NCBI GenBank assembly: GCA_016721085.1
Contig: JADKJI010000032.1
Location: 1 to 64,000 of the forward strand
Length of the DNA: 64,000 nt
Direction: 5' to 3'
Origin: Chitinophagaceae bacterium
GTDB taxonomy: Bacteria; Bacteroidota; Bacteroidia; Chitinophagales; Chitinophagaceae
Position 1 is the first letter of the stretch; the number at the start of each line of letters is the position of its first letter. Both the position numbers and the translations under genes were made by a program. Shown here piece by piece: positions 45,966-54,121 of the stretch. Under the pieces are notes generated by a model. That model made no database searches, was not told where the DNA came from, and saw nothing but the letters and a program-made list of their open reading frames with translations.

Positions 45966-46297
45966 TGGGGTAAAAATACGGAAAGAGGGAATGAGGAAAT
46001 GTGGAAATTAGGAAATGTGGAAATTGAACAGCCGAATACAATTTGAAAATTTGGGAATTTGAAAATTTGAAAATCAATAACCGCGGAGACGCAGAGACGC
46101 GGAGGAATGCCCCCTTGCGTCTCCGCGCCACTGCGGTAAAAAAATATAAAAGTTTTAAGCTGTAACTAATAAGTTGGAATCTCAAACTTCCAGAACATTA
46201 AACCCATAAACTTTAAACCTTAAACCTAAAAAAAGGAAGGCCGACTATTAGTCGACCCTCTGGAACTTCTTGAACCCCTTGAACCTTTCCAACCTCC
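45966..46297. repeat. Repeat mosaic between MFS gene and ATP synthase genes
   Basis: AAATGTGGAAATT tracts, a full CGCAGAGACGC palindrome (46078-46145), GTTTTAAGC / GTTGGAATCTC / TTAAACC tracts, and CGACTATTAGTCG with the ACCCTCTGGAACTTC and GAACCTTTCC units. Same module order as near 8.2 kb and 19.8 kb, here inverted. No gene. Confidence 0.7.
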
Positions 46298-46305
46298 AAA
46301 AAAAA

Positions 46306-46325
46306 GCCCCGGCAGAAACCGGGGC
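46306..46325 (-). terminator. Terminator after atpC
   Basis: GCCCCGG and CCGGGGC form a perfect seven-pair stem with a six-base loop, with eight T following on the minus strand (46305-46298). Confidence 0.88.
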
Positions 46326-46420
46326 CATACTAGCAAAAATTTTTCGCGGATCATGGACCGTCAGGAATTGAATAGCTTTCTTCACAGGTACTTGTCTTAG
46401 AACGGTCTTCCTCAGAACAA

Positions 46421-46681
46421 CTATTTCTCGATGGCAACGGCACCTTCAACCAGTACCGATACCTTATTATTGATCACTTCTACGAATCCGCTTTGAATAT
46501 CGAAGTAAACATTATTGTTATTCTTGTCTTTCAACACCTTTAATCTTCCTGCTTTCAACGCACTCACCAATGGAGCGTGTTTGTCGAGCACTTCAAACAG
46601 ACCGCTGAAGCCGGGCAATTGAACGCCGTAGACTTCATCGCTGAAAAGCTTTTTTTCGGGTGTTAGTATCTCTAAATTCAT
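46421..46681 (-). CDS. atpC: ATP synthase F1 epsilon subunit
   Basis: 86 residues: the N-terminal beta-sandwich only (MNLEILTPEKKLFSDEVYGVQLPGFSGLFEVLDKHAPLVSALKAG), without the C-terminal helical pair that inhibits ATP hydrolysis in E. coli. The short form is common in Bacteroidota. It follows atpD by 98 bases; the gap carries the palindrome ATCCGCCGCGGCGGAT (46704-46719) and an AAATT tract. The other F1Fo genes are not in the window. Confidence 0.93.
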   Translation of the reverse strand: MNLEILTPEKKLFSDEVYGVQLPGFSGLFEVLDKHAPLVSALKAGRLKVLKDKNNNNVYFDIQSGFVEVINNKVSVLVEGAVAIEK

Positions 46682-46703
46682 AATTAGACAATTAGATAAT
46701 TTG

Positions 46704-46719
46704 ATCCGCCGCGGCGGAT
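46704..46719. repeat. ATCCGCCGCGGCGGAT palindrome in the atpD-atpC spacer
   Basis: Sixteen-base perfect palindrome. A one-mismatch relative, TCCGCCGTGGCGGA, is at 57284-57297. Confidence 0.85.
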
Positions 46720-46779
46720 GAAAATCCTTCCATTAGAGTGCTAACCATTTTCAAATTAGCACATTTTCAAATTTTCAAA

Positions 46780-48279
46780 TTACCCCTGAGCTTGCGCCAT
46801 CAGTTTCTTACCCTTCTCAATAGCATCATCAATAGATCCTACGAGGTTGAAAGAAGCTTCTGGATAATCATCCACTTCACCGTCCATGATCATGTTGAAA
46901 CCACGGATAGTTTCTTCGATTGGAACGAGTACACCTTTCAGACCAGTAAAGGCTTCTGCCACATGGAATGGTTGTGACAAGAAACGCTGTACTTTACGTG
47001 CACGGGATACTGTCAGTTTATCTTCATCACTCAATTCATCCAAACCGAGGATGGCGATGATATCCTGCAATTCCTTATAACGTTGTAATATCAGTTTAAC
47101 ACGGTTAGCGCAATTGTAGTGAGCATCACCAACAACTTGTGGCATCAGGATACGTGAAGTAGAATCCAATGGATCCACCGCAGGATAGATACCTAAGTCG
47201 GCAATCTTACGGCTTAATACCGTAGTGGCGTCAAGGTGAGCGAAGGTAGTTGCAGGAGCAGGGTCGGTCAAGTCATCCGCAGGTACGTAAACGGCCTGTA
47301 CAGAAGTGATCGAACCATTTTTTGTAGAAGTGATACGCTCTTGCATGATACCCATTTCAGTAGCCAGTGTAGGTTGGTAACCCACCGCTGATGGCATACG
47401 TCCCAAAAGGGCTGATACCTCAGAACCGGCTTGTGTGAAACGGAAGATATTATCTACGAAGAACAGGATGTCGCGGCCCTTGCCTTGTCCATCTCCATCA
47501 CGATAGTATTCTGCGATTGTCAAACCACTCAAGGCCACACGAGCACGGGCTCCTGGAGGTTCGTTCATCTGACCGAAAACGAAGGTCGCTTTTGATTCAG
47601 CGAGTTCTTTCATATCCACTTTGCTGAGGTCCCAACCACCATTTTCCATACTGTGTTTGAAAGCATCACCATATTTCATGATACCTGCTTCAATCATCTC
47701 ACGCATCAGGTCATTACCTTCACGAGTACGCTCACCCACACCAGCAAATACGGATACACCGGAATAAGCTTTTGCGATGTTGTTGATCAACTCCTGGATC
47801 AATACGGTCTTACCCACACCAGCACCACCAAACAAACCGATCTTACCACCTTTTGCATATGGCTCGATAAGGTCGATTACTTTGATACCAGTATATAATA
47901 CTTCAGTTGCTGTACTCAGGTTTTCGAATGCAGGGGGTTTAGAGTGGATTGGACGACCACCTACTTTACTTACTGCAGGCAATCCATCGATAGGATCACC
48001 GGTTACATTAAACAAACGTCCTTTGATAGCTTCACCAACTGGCATTGCGATTGCAATTCCGGTGTCTACCACTTCCATTCCACGAACCAGACCTTCTGTA
48101 CCGTCCATCGCAATGGTACGTACACTATCCTCACCAAGGTGCTGTTGTGTTTCTAACACCAGAACGTCGCCATTTTGGCGTTTCAGTTCCAATGCGTTAT
48201 AAATTTCGGGGAGCTTTCCTTCAAACTGCACATCCACCACCGCACCAATGATCTGTTTGATCTTTCCAACGTTTGCCAT
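46780..48279 (-). CDS. atpD: ATP synthase F1 beta subunit
   Basis: 499 residues. P-loop GLFGGAGVGKTVLIQELI (about 150-167), the GERTREGNDLMREM segment, LFFVDNIFRFTQAGSEVSALLGRMPSAVGYQPTLATEMG and the DELSDEDKLTV region are all conserved; it carries the catalytic nucleotide sites. A candidate TACCTTTG promoter element lies at 48320-48313 on this strand, 33 bases ahead of the ATG. Confidence 0.98.
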   Translation of the reverse strand: MANVGKIKQIIGAVVDVQFEGKLPEIYNALELKRQNGDVLVLETQQHLGEDSVRTIAMDGTEGLVRGMEVVDTGIAIAMPVGEAIKGRLFNVTGDPIDGLPAVSKVGGRPIHSKPPAFENLSTATEVLYTGIKVIDLIEPYAKGGKIGLFGGAGVGKTVLIQELINNIAKAYSGVSVFAGVGERTREGNDLMREMIEAGIMKYGDAFKHSMENGGWDLSKVDMKELAESKATFVFGQMNEPPGARARVALSGLTIAEYYRDGDGQGKGRDILFFVDNIFRFTQAGSEVSALLGRMPSAVGYQPTLATEMGIMQERITSTKNGSITSVQAVYVPADDLTDPAPATTFAHLDATTVLSRKIADLGIYPAVDPLDSTSRILMPQVVGDAHYNCANRVKLILQRYKELQDIIAILGLDELSDEDKLTVSRARKVQRFLSQPFHVAEAFTGLKGVLVPIEETIRGFNMIMDGEVDDYPEASFNLVGSIDDAIEKGKKLMAQAQG

Positions 48280-48312
48280 AATGTATGTTTATAGAACTAT
48301 ATAATTTGGCCG

Positions 48313-48320
48313 CAAAGGTA
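48313..48320 (-). promoter_or_regulatory. Candidate -7 element of the atpD-atpC unit
   Basis: Minus-strand TACCTTTG matches TAnnTTTG exactly, at a suitable distance from the atpD start. No clear -33 element was seen. Confidence 0.45.
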
Positions 48321-48360
48321 AGGGAGGAGCAGGGAAATGAAAAATGAAAATTGAATTAAA

Positions 48361-48423
48361 AGTCGGGAAGACGGGAAGTCGGAAAGTCCGGAAGTCCGAA
48401 AGTCGGTGGAGTCCGAGAAGTCC
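48361..48423. repeat. Purine-rich GTCGGGAAG / AGTCCGGAAG tandem tract
   Basis: About seven imperfect copies of AGTC(C/G)GGAAG. Its complement CTTCCGGACT fills the other side of the gap (48640-48990), so the two sides can pair across the double hairpins in between. A second piece, CAAGTCGGGAGTCTATAGTC, is at about 48474-48493. Confidence 0.65.
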
Positions 48424-48562
48424 GTGGCATCAGCTTGAAAGTTGGAGAGCATGATAGACCGGGGAGAAAATGCAAGTCGGGAGTCTATAGTCGGGAGTTA
48501 GGAGTCGATAGAGGTAAGATAATCAATAATTTATAATAAAAATTTCTTCTGAAATGCTTTTC

Positions 48563-48609
48563 CTCCGGGCTTTGCCCGGGGAAACGATGATTCAACCCCT
48601 TCGGGGTTG
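48563..48609. repeat. Double-hairpin repeat, copy 1
   Basis: First stem CTCCGGGC/GCCCGGGG, spacer AAACGATGATT, second hairpin CAACCCCTTCGGGGTTG. 47 bases. Confidence 0.85.
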
Positions 48610-48702
48610 GGTGTACTTTCCGACTAGTAACTGTATTCTCTTTCGGTCTTCCGGACTTTCCGTCTTCCGGACTATTCATTCGACTCCTGACTTCTCTGTA
48701 CC

Positions 48703-48749
48703 CCCCGGGTTGCACCCGGGGTCATTGTTGTTCAACCCCTTCGGGGTTG
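48703..48749. repeat. Double-hairpin repeat, copy 2
   Basis: CCCCGGGTTGCACCCGGGG, spacer TCATTGTTGTT, CAACCCCTTCGGGGTTG. 47 bases. Confidence 0.88.
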
Positions 48750-48829
48750 GGGATACTACAAACTTGAAAATGTATTTTTTTTCGACTTCCGACTTCCGGA
48801 CTATTCATTCGGCTCCTGACTTTTTGTAT

Positions 48830-48876
48830 CCCCGGGTTACACTCGGGGACATTGTGGTTCAACCCCTTCGGGGTTG
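48830..48876. repeat. Double-hairpin repeat, copy 3
   Basis: CCCCGGGTTACACTCGGGG (one G-T wobble kept in the stem), spacer ACATTGTGGTT, CAACCCCTTCGGGGTTG. 47 bases. It is followed by CTTCCGGACT tract up to about 48985. Confidence 0.85.
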
Positions 48877-49030
48877 GCTGTCTTCTGTATTCCTCCTTCC
48901 GTCTACCCTACTTCCGGACTTCTTACTATCTTCCGGTCTTTCGGTGTTTCGGACTCCACTGACTCCTCCGACTTCCCCGACTCAATTATGCATTCCGAAC
49001 TAAAAACGCATCAACAAAAAAACTACTGTT

Positions 49031-52000
49031 ATGCGAAAGCTACCAAACCGCACAACCCTGCTGTTCATTATAGCCATATTAGTCTCCTTTTTGGCTACTG
49101 CACAAACTCCTACTATTATAGTTGACAAAAAAGAGGACCCCTCAGTTTTCCTGAAGTCGATAGATATTGATGTGAAAGTGGCGGGAAACTATTCTGTCAC
49201 TACTATGAAGATGGTATTCTTTAATAGTACTAACAGAATATTGGAAGGAGAATTGACTATTCCCCTGCCCGAAGGTGTTTCCGTATCGAGATATGCAATA
49301 GATATAAATGGAGCTATGCGTGAGGCAGTGCCTGTTGAAAAAGCAAAGGGTACACAGGTGTTTGAAGCTATTGAAAGAAGAAGGGTGGATCCAGGACTAT
49401 TGGAGAAAGTAGATGGGAATAATTTCAGGACACGCATCTACCCTATTCCTGCCAATGGACAAAGAACCGTATTGATCGGTTATGAACAGGAACTAATAAT
49501 GGACCGGAAAAAGGGACTGAAATATCATCTGCCTTTAGATTATAAGAAAGCAGTGCCATCATTCAATCTGGCTGTTTCCATACAGCAATCCACACAGGCA
49601 CCTATAATCGAAGAAAGTCCGGAGGAGCTATCATTAGAAAAATGGGACTATGATTTCAGGGCTTCGATTCATAAAAGCAATTTCCTTCCAAAGCATTCTC
49701 TCACCCTTTATTTGCCAAAAGGTGAGGATATTTCTGAAGTAGCCATTCAACCCGCAGATGATGGCTTTTACTTTATGGCCAGCCAATATATGACCGGCGA
49801 AAGCAGGAATCGCGAAATGCCTAATAGCATTTCAATAATCTGGGATGTATCGTTAAGCGGAATGACAAGAGACCATAAAAAGGAATTTGAATTCCTTGAG
49901 GCGTTGTTTAAAAAGAAAAAGAATATCCATATTTCATTGAAGGCGTTGAATAATAATTTCCATACTGTTGGCGATTTCAATATCAAAAATGGCGACTGGA
50001 CAGATCTCAGGAAAACGATTGAGAAATTTACTTACGATGGAGGTACAGACCTCAAATTCCTGACAACGAATGTTAAAGAAGAGACCTTATTATTCTCTGA
50101 TGGATTAAGTCCTTTTTTCAACAATCGACTCCCTGAATCAACAGCCACCATCCATACTATATGCGCTTCTTCAAAAGCAGATTTCTCTGGATTGAAATAT
50201 TTATCTCAGCAAACTGGTGGACAATTCATCAATCTCAATGAAACAAATAAGGATGATGCCATCACCCTTATCACAAAACAGCCTTTACTCTTTTTGGGAA
50301 TAGCACCTGATAAGAATATATCAGAAGTATATCCAAACTTACCGACCGCTGTTATATCACAATGCACAATCGCTGGACATGTTGATGAACTTCCAGCAAC
50401 AGTCACCCTTTTATTTGGCTATGGCAAACATGTAGTGAAAGAGAAAAAGATAGTCTTAGCAGCAGCAAGTCTTTCCACTTCAAAAACAAATGTTGAGAAA
50501 CTTTGGGCGCAAAAGAAAATTGCAGCCCTTGATATAAGGTATGAAGAAAATAAGGCGGCTATTGAACAAGTTGGAAAGAAATATGGCATTGTAACCCGGA
50601 ATACTTCATTAATTGTACTAGAGACTGTAGACGACTATTTACAGTATGAAATTGAACCACCTGCTGAATTAAGAAATGAATACGACAGGCTGATAAAAGA
50701 AAGAAACAGATTTATTATTGAGCAGCAAAAAGCAGTAATTGATAACGCTGCCATTTATTTCAACCAATTGAAAATATGGTATGGAATCCCTCTTCCTGAA
50801 ATGGATGATATGGAGAAGAAAGAAGTACAACAAAGAAGGGCCTCTGCATCAGCAACTGCTTCCGGCTTTTCAGCAGCTAGCGCAGATTCAACCAGATCCA
50901 ATTCAAATAATGAATCCAACTTTGTTGCTCCCCGAGGACAACTGAATGAAGTAGTTGTAACAGCATTGGGAATACAACGTCAGAAAAAAGCCCTTGGCTA
51001 TTCAACAAGTACTGTAAAAGCAAATGCTTTGTCTGATGCCAGTAATTTACCACAGGCCCTTCAAGGCAGGGTTTCCGGAGTTGCCATTTCACAATCCCCC
51101 GGCATATTCCCTCAAACCACAACAATCCATTTGAGAGGAGTTTCTACTGATCAAACAAATGACACCAAGGTGATCATCGACGGACAGGAATCAACATTAG
51201 AAGAGCTGGCTAAACTAAACCCAAAAGATGTAGAGTATGTCTATATCCAAAAAAGCGGTGCCTATATTCCAAGGCCATCACAAACTGTCAATTATAATTT
51301 TACCAGAAAAGATCCTGAATCACCAAAGATTAAATGGAGAACGCTGCGCTTTATAACTGACTCAACAAAGGGGATATTTGATGCAAAAGATCTCTCAATA
51401 AAGACACCTTATATTATTGAGTTAATGAAGGTAACTGAAGAAAAAAGGTATCAGAAATATATTGACTTGAGAAAAGACAATATTAACTCCCCTTCCTTTT
51501 ATTTCAATACCGCCACATGGTTTATGGAGAATGATGATTACGAAACGGGGATGACTATTTTATCAAATCTTTCTGAGTTAAACTTGCAAGACCATGAAGT
51601 ATTCAAGATGTATGGTTTTAAATTGAAAGAAATGGGAAATTATCAGTTGGCAGTACCTGTTTTCAAAAAAATACTGGAATGGCGACCAATGGAACCACAG
51701 AGTTTTCGCGATTATGGATTGGCTTTGCAGGATGCAGGCTATTTCCAACAGGCTTTAGATACTTTATACCTTGGGCTCACCCAAAACTATGCAAGCGAGG
51801 TTAAAGGAATGTATCCAGGTATAGAAGAGACTATCGTCACTGATATCAACCAATTAATTGAACTGCATAAGAAAGAACTCAATCTCTCAAAAATACCTGC
51901 CAGCTTAATTCAAGCCATGCCAGTTGATGTTCGGGTAATCCTGAATTGGAATATGAATGATACCGATATGGATTTATGGGTTACAGACCCTAACGGTGAA

Positions 52001-52294
52001 AAATGTTACTATAGTCATAAAGTAACTGCCATTGGCGGCAGACTATCGAATGATTTTACAAGAGGATATGGCCCTGAACAATTCCTGCTGAAGAAAGCTA
52101 TCACGGGTCGATATAAGATCGAACTGAATTATTATGGCGAACGACAAGTGAAATTAGCTGGTGCTACAACCGTTCAGGCAGAAATCTATACACACTATGG
52201 TAAACCAAACCAGCAACGACAATTAGTAACCCTTCAGATGAGAAAAGAAAAAAGTGGTGGCGTACTCGTTGCCGAATTTGAGTTTAAAAAATAA
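49031..52294 (+). CDS. Exported VIT / vWA-like / SusC-plug-like / TPR / DUF2135 mosaic protein
   Basis: 1087 residues. Signal peptide (1-25); VIT domain (about 38-160: VTTMKMVFFNSTNRILEGEL, FEAIERRRVDPGLLEKV, FRTRIYPIPANGQRTVLIGY); a vWA-like domain with a MIDAS-type DVSLS (272-276), DGGTD (336-340) and LFSDG (354-358); a low-complexity Ser/Ala/Asn stretch (603-630). Residues 638-745 match the SusC/RagA plug region (LNEVVVTALGIQRQKKALGYS, LQGRVSGVAISQSPG, TTIHLRGVST, VIIDGQ). TPR-like helices (about 825-945) and a DUF2135 domain (about 965-1085, DVRVILNWNMNDTDMDLWVTDPNG) end it. No barrel follows the plug. The cell location is periplasm or surface; function unknown. Confidence 0.85.
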   Translation: MRKLPNRTTLLFIIAILVSFLATAQTPTIIVDKKEDPSVFLKSIDIDVKVAGNYSVTTMKMVFFNSTNRILEGELTIPLPEGVSVSRYAIDINGAMREAVPVEKAKGTQVFEAIERRRVDPGLLEKVDGNNFRTRIYPIPANGQRTVLIGYEQELIMDRKKGLKYHLPLDYKKAVPSFNLAVSIQQSTQAPIIEESPEELSLEKWDYDFRASIHKSNFLPKHSLTLYLPKGEDISEVAIQPADDGFYFMASQYMTGESRNREMPNSISIIWDVSLSGMTRDHKKEFEFLEALFKKKKNIHISLKALNNNFHTVGDFNIKNGDWTDLRKTIEKFTYDGGTDLKFLTTNVKEETLLFSDGLSPFFNNRLPESTATIHTICASSKADFSGLKYLSQQTGGQFINLNETNKDDAITLITKQPLLFLGIAPDKNISEVYPNLPTAVISQCTIAGHVDELPATVTLLFGYGKHVVKEKKIVLAAASLSTSKTNVEKLWAQKKIAALDIRYEENKAAIEQVGKKYGIVTRNTSLIVLETVDDYLQYEIEPPAELRNEYDRLIKERNRFIIEQQKAVIDNAAIYFNQLKIWYGIPLPEMDDMEKKEVQQRRASASATASGFSAASADSTRSNSNNESNFVAPRGQLNEVVVTALGIQRQKKALGYSTSTVKANALSDASNLPQALQGRVSGVAISQSPGIFPQTTTIHLRGVSTDQTNDTKVIIDGQESTLEELAKLNPKDVEYVYIQKSGAYIPRPSQTVNYNFTRKDPESPKIKWRTLRFITDSTKGIFDAKDLSIKTPYIIELMKVTEEKRYQKYIDLRKDNINSPSFYFNTATWFMENDDYETGMTILSNLSELNLQDHEVFKMYGFKLKEMGNYQLAVPVFKKILEWRPMEPQSFRDYGLALQDAGYFQQALDTLYLGLTQNYASEVKGMYPGIEETIVTDINQLIELHKKELNLSKIPASLIQAMPVDVRVILNWNMNDTDMDLWVTDPNGEKCYYSHKVTAIGGRLSNDFTRGYGPEQFLLKKAITGRYKIELNYYGERQVKLAGATTVQAEIYTHYGKPNQQRQLVTLQMRKEKSGGVLVAEFEFKK

Positions 52295-52320
52295 CAAGCG
52301 TTAACATTAATTCATTAAAC

Positions 52321-52347
52321 AACTCCGGTTCGCCGGAGTTTTTTTTT
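52321..52347 (+). terminator. Terminator after the VIT mosaic gene
   Basis: AACTCCGG/CCGGAGTT perfect stem with a TTCG tetraloop, followed by nine T. Confidence 0.92.
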
Positions 52348-52413
52348 GATTGCAGCAAACCACAGCAACTAGTTTGGCGTATATATATGCATGTGCTTAC
52401 CGTTTATATCCGG

Positions 52414-52445
52414 AAGGGACCGTTTCCACGGTCTTTTCCTTTTTT
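52414..52445 (+). terminator. Second terminator-like hairpin
   Basis: GACCGT/ACGGTC stem around TTCC, extended by AAGG/CCTT, then TTTTCC and six T. It lies in the 304-base gap before the YCII-family gene, which otherwise shows only AT-rich sequence and a TACCTTTA element near 52544. Confidence 0.7.
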
Positions 52446-52598
52446 AAGCCCTCCCACACCGCTCAAATAATTTCTCTTCTACCCACATTCCCTTTTAACT
52501 ATCTTCCTTCTTTCAAAAAAAAAATAATCCAGAACCTGTCCGGATACCTTTAATCCGTTCGTCAAGGCATAAATACATTCACTTTTAAAACATTTATT

Positions 52599-52940
52599 AT
52601 GGAAAAATTCATGCTGATTTTTCAAGGAGACAAGGCAGTTCCAACAGGAAGTCCAGAAGAAATGCAGGCTATGATGGGCAAATGGATGGCCTGGATCGAC
52701 AAACTGGCCAAACAAGGAAGATACGAAAGCGGAGAACCCCTGCTGCCCGGCGGTAAATTGGTAAAAGGTACCAATGGAAGCCATGTAACGGACGGGCCTT
52801 ACACAGAGGGTAAAGAAATTGTTGGCGGCTATTTCATCATCAATGCCAAGGACATGGATGAGGCTGTAGAAATCGCCAAAGATTGTCCCGATTTTGATTA
52901 TGGCGGTGAAGTACAGGTTCGCCAGGTGATGAAAATGTAA
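52599..52940 (+). CDS. YCII-related DGPF domain protein
   Basis: 113 residues. MEKFMLIFQGD starts a YCII-like fold, and HVTDGPYTEGKEIVGGYFII holds the DGP(F/Y) signature. DGPF proteins are the usual genetic partners of ECF42 sigma factors, and the next gene, 32 bases downstream on the same strand, is such a sigma factor. It may act as a regulator or sensor for it; this is inference from the family pairing. Confidence 0.92.
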   Translation: MEKFMLIFQGDKAVPTGSPEEMQAMMGKWMAWIDKLAKQGRYESGEPLLPGGKLVKGTNGSHVTDGPYTEGKEIVGGYFIINAKDMDEAVEIAKDCPDFDYGGEVQVRQVMKM

Positions 52941-52972
52941 GTTTTGCCAACTCTGGCTATCAATCTATAGTA

Positions 52973-54121
52973 ATGGAATCAAACAGCCAGGTAACACAAT
53001 TGGTCGATCATCTTTTCAGACGTGAGTCGGGAAAGATGATCGCTGTTTTATCAAGACTCCTGGGATTATCTCATCTTGAAACAGCAGAAGATATTGTACA
53101 AGATGCACTTCTTCAGGCAATGAGCACCTGGGGTTTCAATGGCATTCCTGAAAATCCGGAAGCCTGGTTATATAGGGTGGCCCGTAACAAGGCGATTGAC
53201 AGAATACGAAGAGAAAAGAAATTCAGAGAAATTCTTCCTCAAATAAAAGAAGAACAGTCAGCAATTGATTCGGAATTGGCCTTGCAACCTCTTTTCCTAG
53301 AGAATGAAATCCAGGATAGCCAGCTTAGAATGATGTTTGCCTGCTGCCATCCTTCCATCCCTCAATCATCGCAAGTCGCCACCATACTTAAAACACTTTG
53401 CGGATTAAGTACAAAGGAAATTGCCAATGCTTTTCTTACAACAGACGAAACCATTCAAAAAAGAATATATCGTGCCAGAGAAAAAATGGCAGCTGAAAAG
53501 ATAAGTCTTGATATGCCTGAAGGATATGAATGCAGGGAAAGAACAGATGCCATACTTCAATCCTTGTACCTTCTTTTCAATGAAGGCTATCTCCCTTCTC
53601 AACATGATAACGCTACAAGAGAAGAACTTTGTGGGGAAGCCATGCGCCTCTGCCATCTTCTTACAAAAAATTCATTGACCCGTTTTCCAAGAACCCATGC
53701 ATTGCTGGCCTTATTTTGTTTTCAGGCTTCCCGACTGGGTACAAGAACAAACGATCAGGGCCAAATAATCTTATTAAAATATCAGGACCGAAAAAAATGG
53801 AATCACCTACTTATTCAGCAAGGATATAGTTGTTTAGAAGCTGCAGCTGAACCCTTTGAAGTATCAACCTACCATCTGGAAGCTGCTATTGCATCCCTTC
53901 ATGCAGCTTCGAAAGAATTTGAATTGACCGACTGGAAATCGATATATACGATGTATGAAAAATTGTATCAATTCAATCCAAGTCCCATTGTTGCAATGAA
54001 TAAGGCTGTAGCCGCTCTCTATGCATTTAATCCTAATAGAGCTTTAGAGGAAATGATTGCGATTGATAGCCTGCAAAGAAATAGGTCGTGCTACTTTCTT
54101 ACCTTTGTAACATGCAACTGA
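52973..54121 (+). CDS. ECF42-like RNA polymerase sigma factor, C-terminus truncated
   Basis: 382 residues. Sigma region 2 (about 5-75: FRRESGKMIAVLSRLLG, AEDIVQDALLQAMSTW, PEAWLYRVARNKAIDRIRREKK) and region 4 (about 115-170, with CGLSTKEIANAFLTTDETIQKRIYRAREKM) are followed by the large C-terminal extension (DAILQSLYLLFNEGY, NPSPIVAMNKAVAALYAF) that marks ECF42. Family members run about 400-420 residues and end in a further conserved helical segment. Here the frame ends RSCYFLTFVTCN, which is translated from promoter-like DNA of the next gene, so about 40-60 residues appear to be lost. Confidence 0.88.
   Translation: MESNSQVTQLVDHLFRRESGKMIAVLSRLLGLSHLETAEDIVQDALLQAMSTWGFNGIPENPEAWLYRVARNKAIDRIRREKKFREILPQIKEEQSAIDSELALQPLFLENEIQDSQLRMMFACCHPSIPQSSQVATILKTLCGLSTKEIANAFLTTDETIQKRIYRAREKMAAEKISLDMPEGYECRERTDAILQSLYLLFNEGYLPSQHDNATREELCGEAMRLCHLLTKNSLTRFPRTHALLALFCFQASRLGTRTNDQGQIILLKYQDRKKWNHLLIQQGYSCLEAAAEPFEVSTYHLEAAIASLHAASKEFELTDWKSIYTMYEKLYQFNPSPIVAMNKAVAALYAFNPNRALEEMIAIDSLQRNRSCYFLTFVTCN
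54100..54107 (+). promoter_or_regulatory. Candidate -7 element of the GNAT-like gene, inside the sigma gene end
   Basis: TACCTTTG matches TAnnTTTG and lies four bases before the ATG at 54112, within the last codons of the truncated sigma gene. Confidence 0.4.

Noticed and set aside
48361..48990. Possible CRISPR array from regular short repeats
   Set aside because: Units are 8-10 bases, imperfect, with no fixed spacers and no cas genes.
48554..49003. Open frame of 149 codons on the plus strand ahead of the VIT gene
   Set aside because: It translates the double-hairpin repeats and CTTCCGG tracts (PGLHPGSLLFNPFGVG-type words). The same words appear in open frames at each other copy, so it is repeat shadow.
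52350..52553. 67-codon open frame before the YCII-family gene
   Set aside because: It overlaps two terminator hairpins and T runs and has no coding character.
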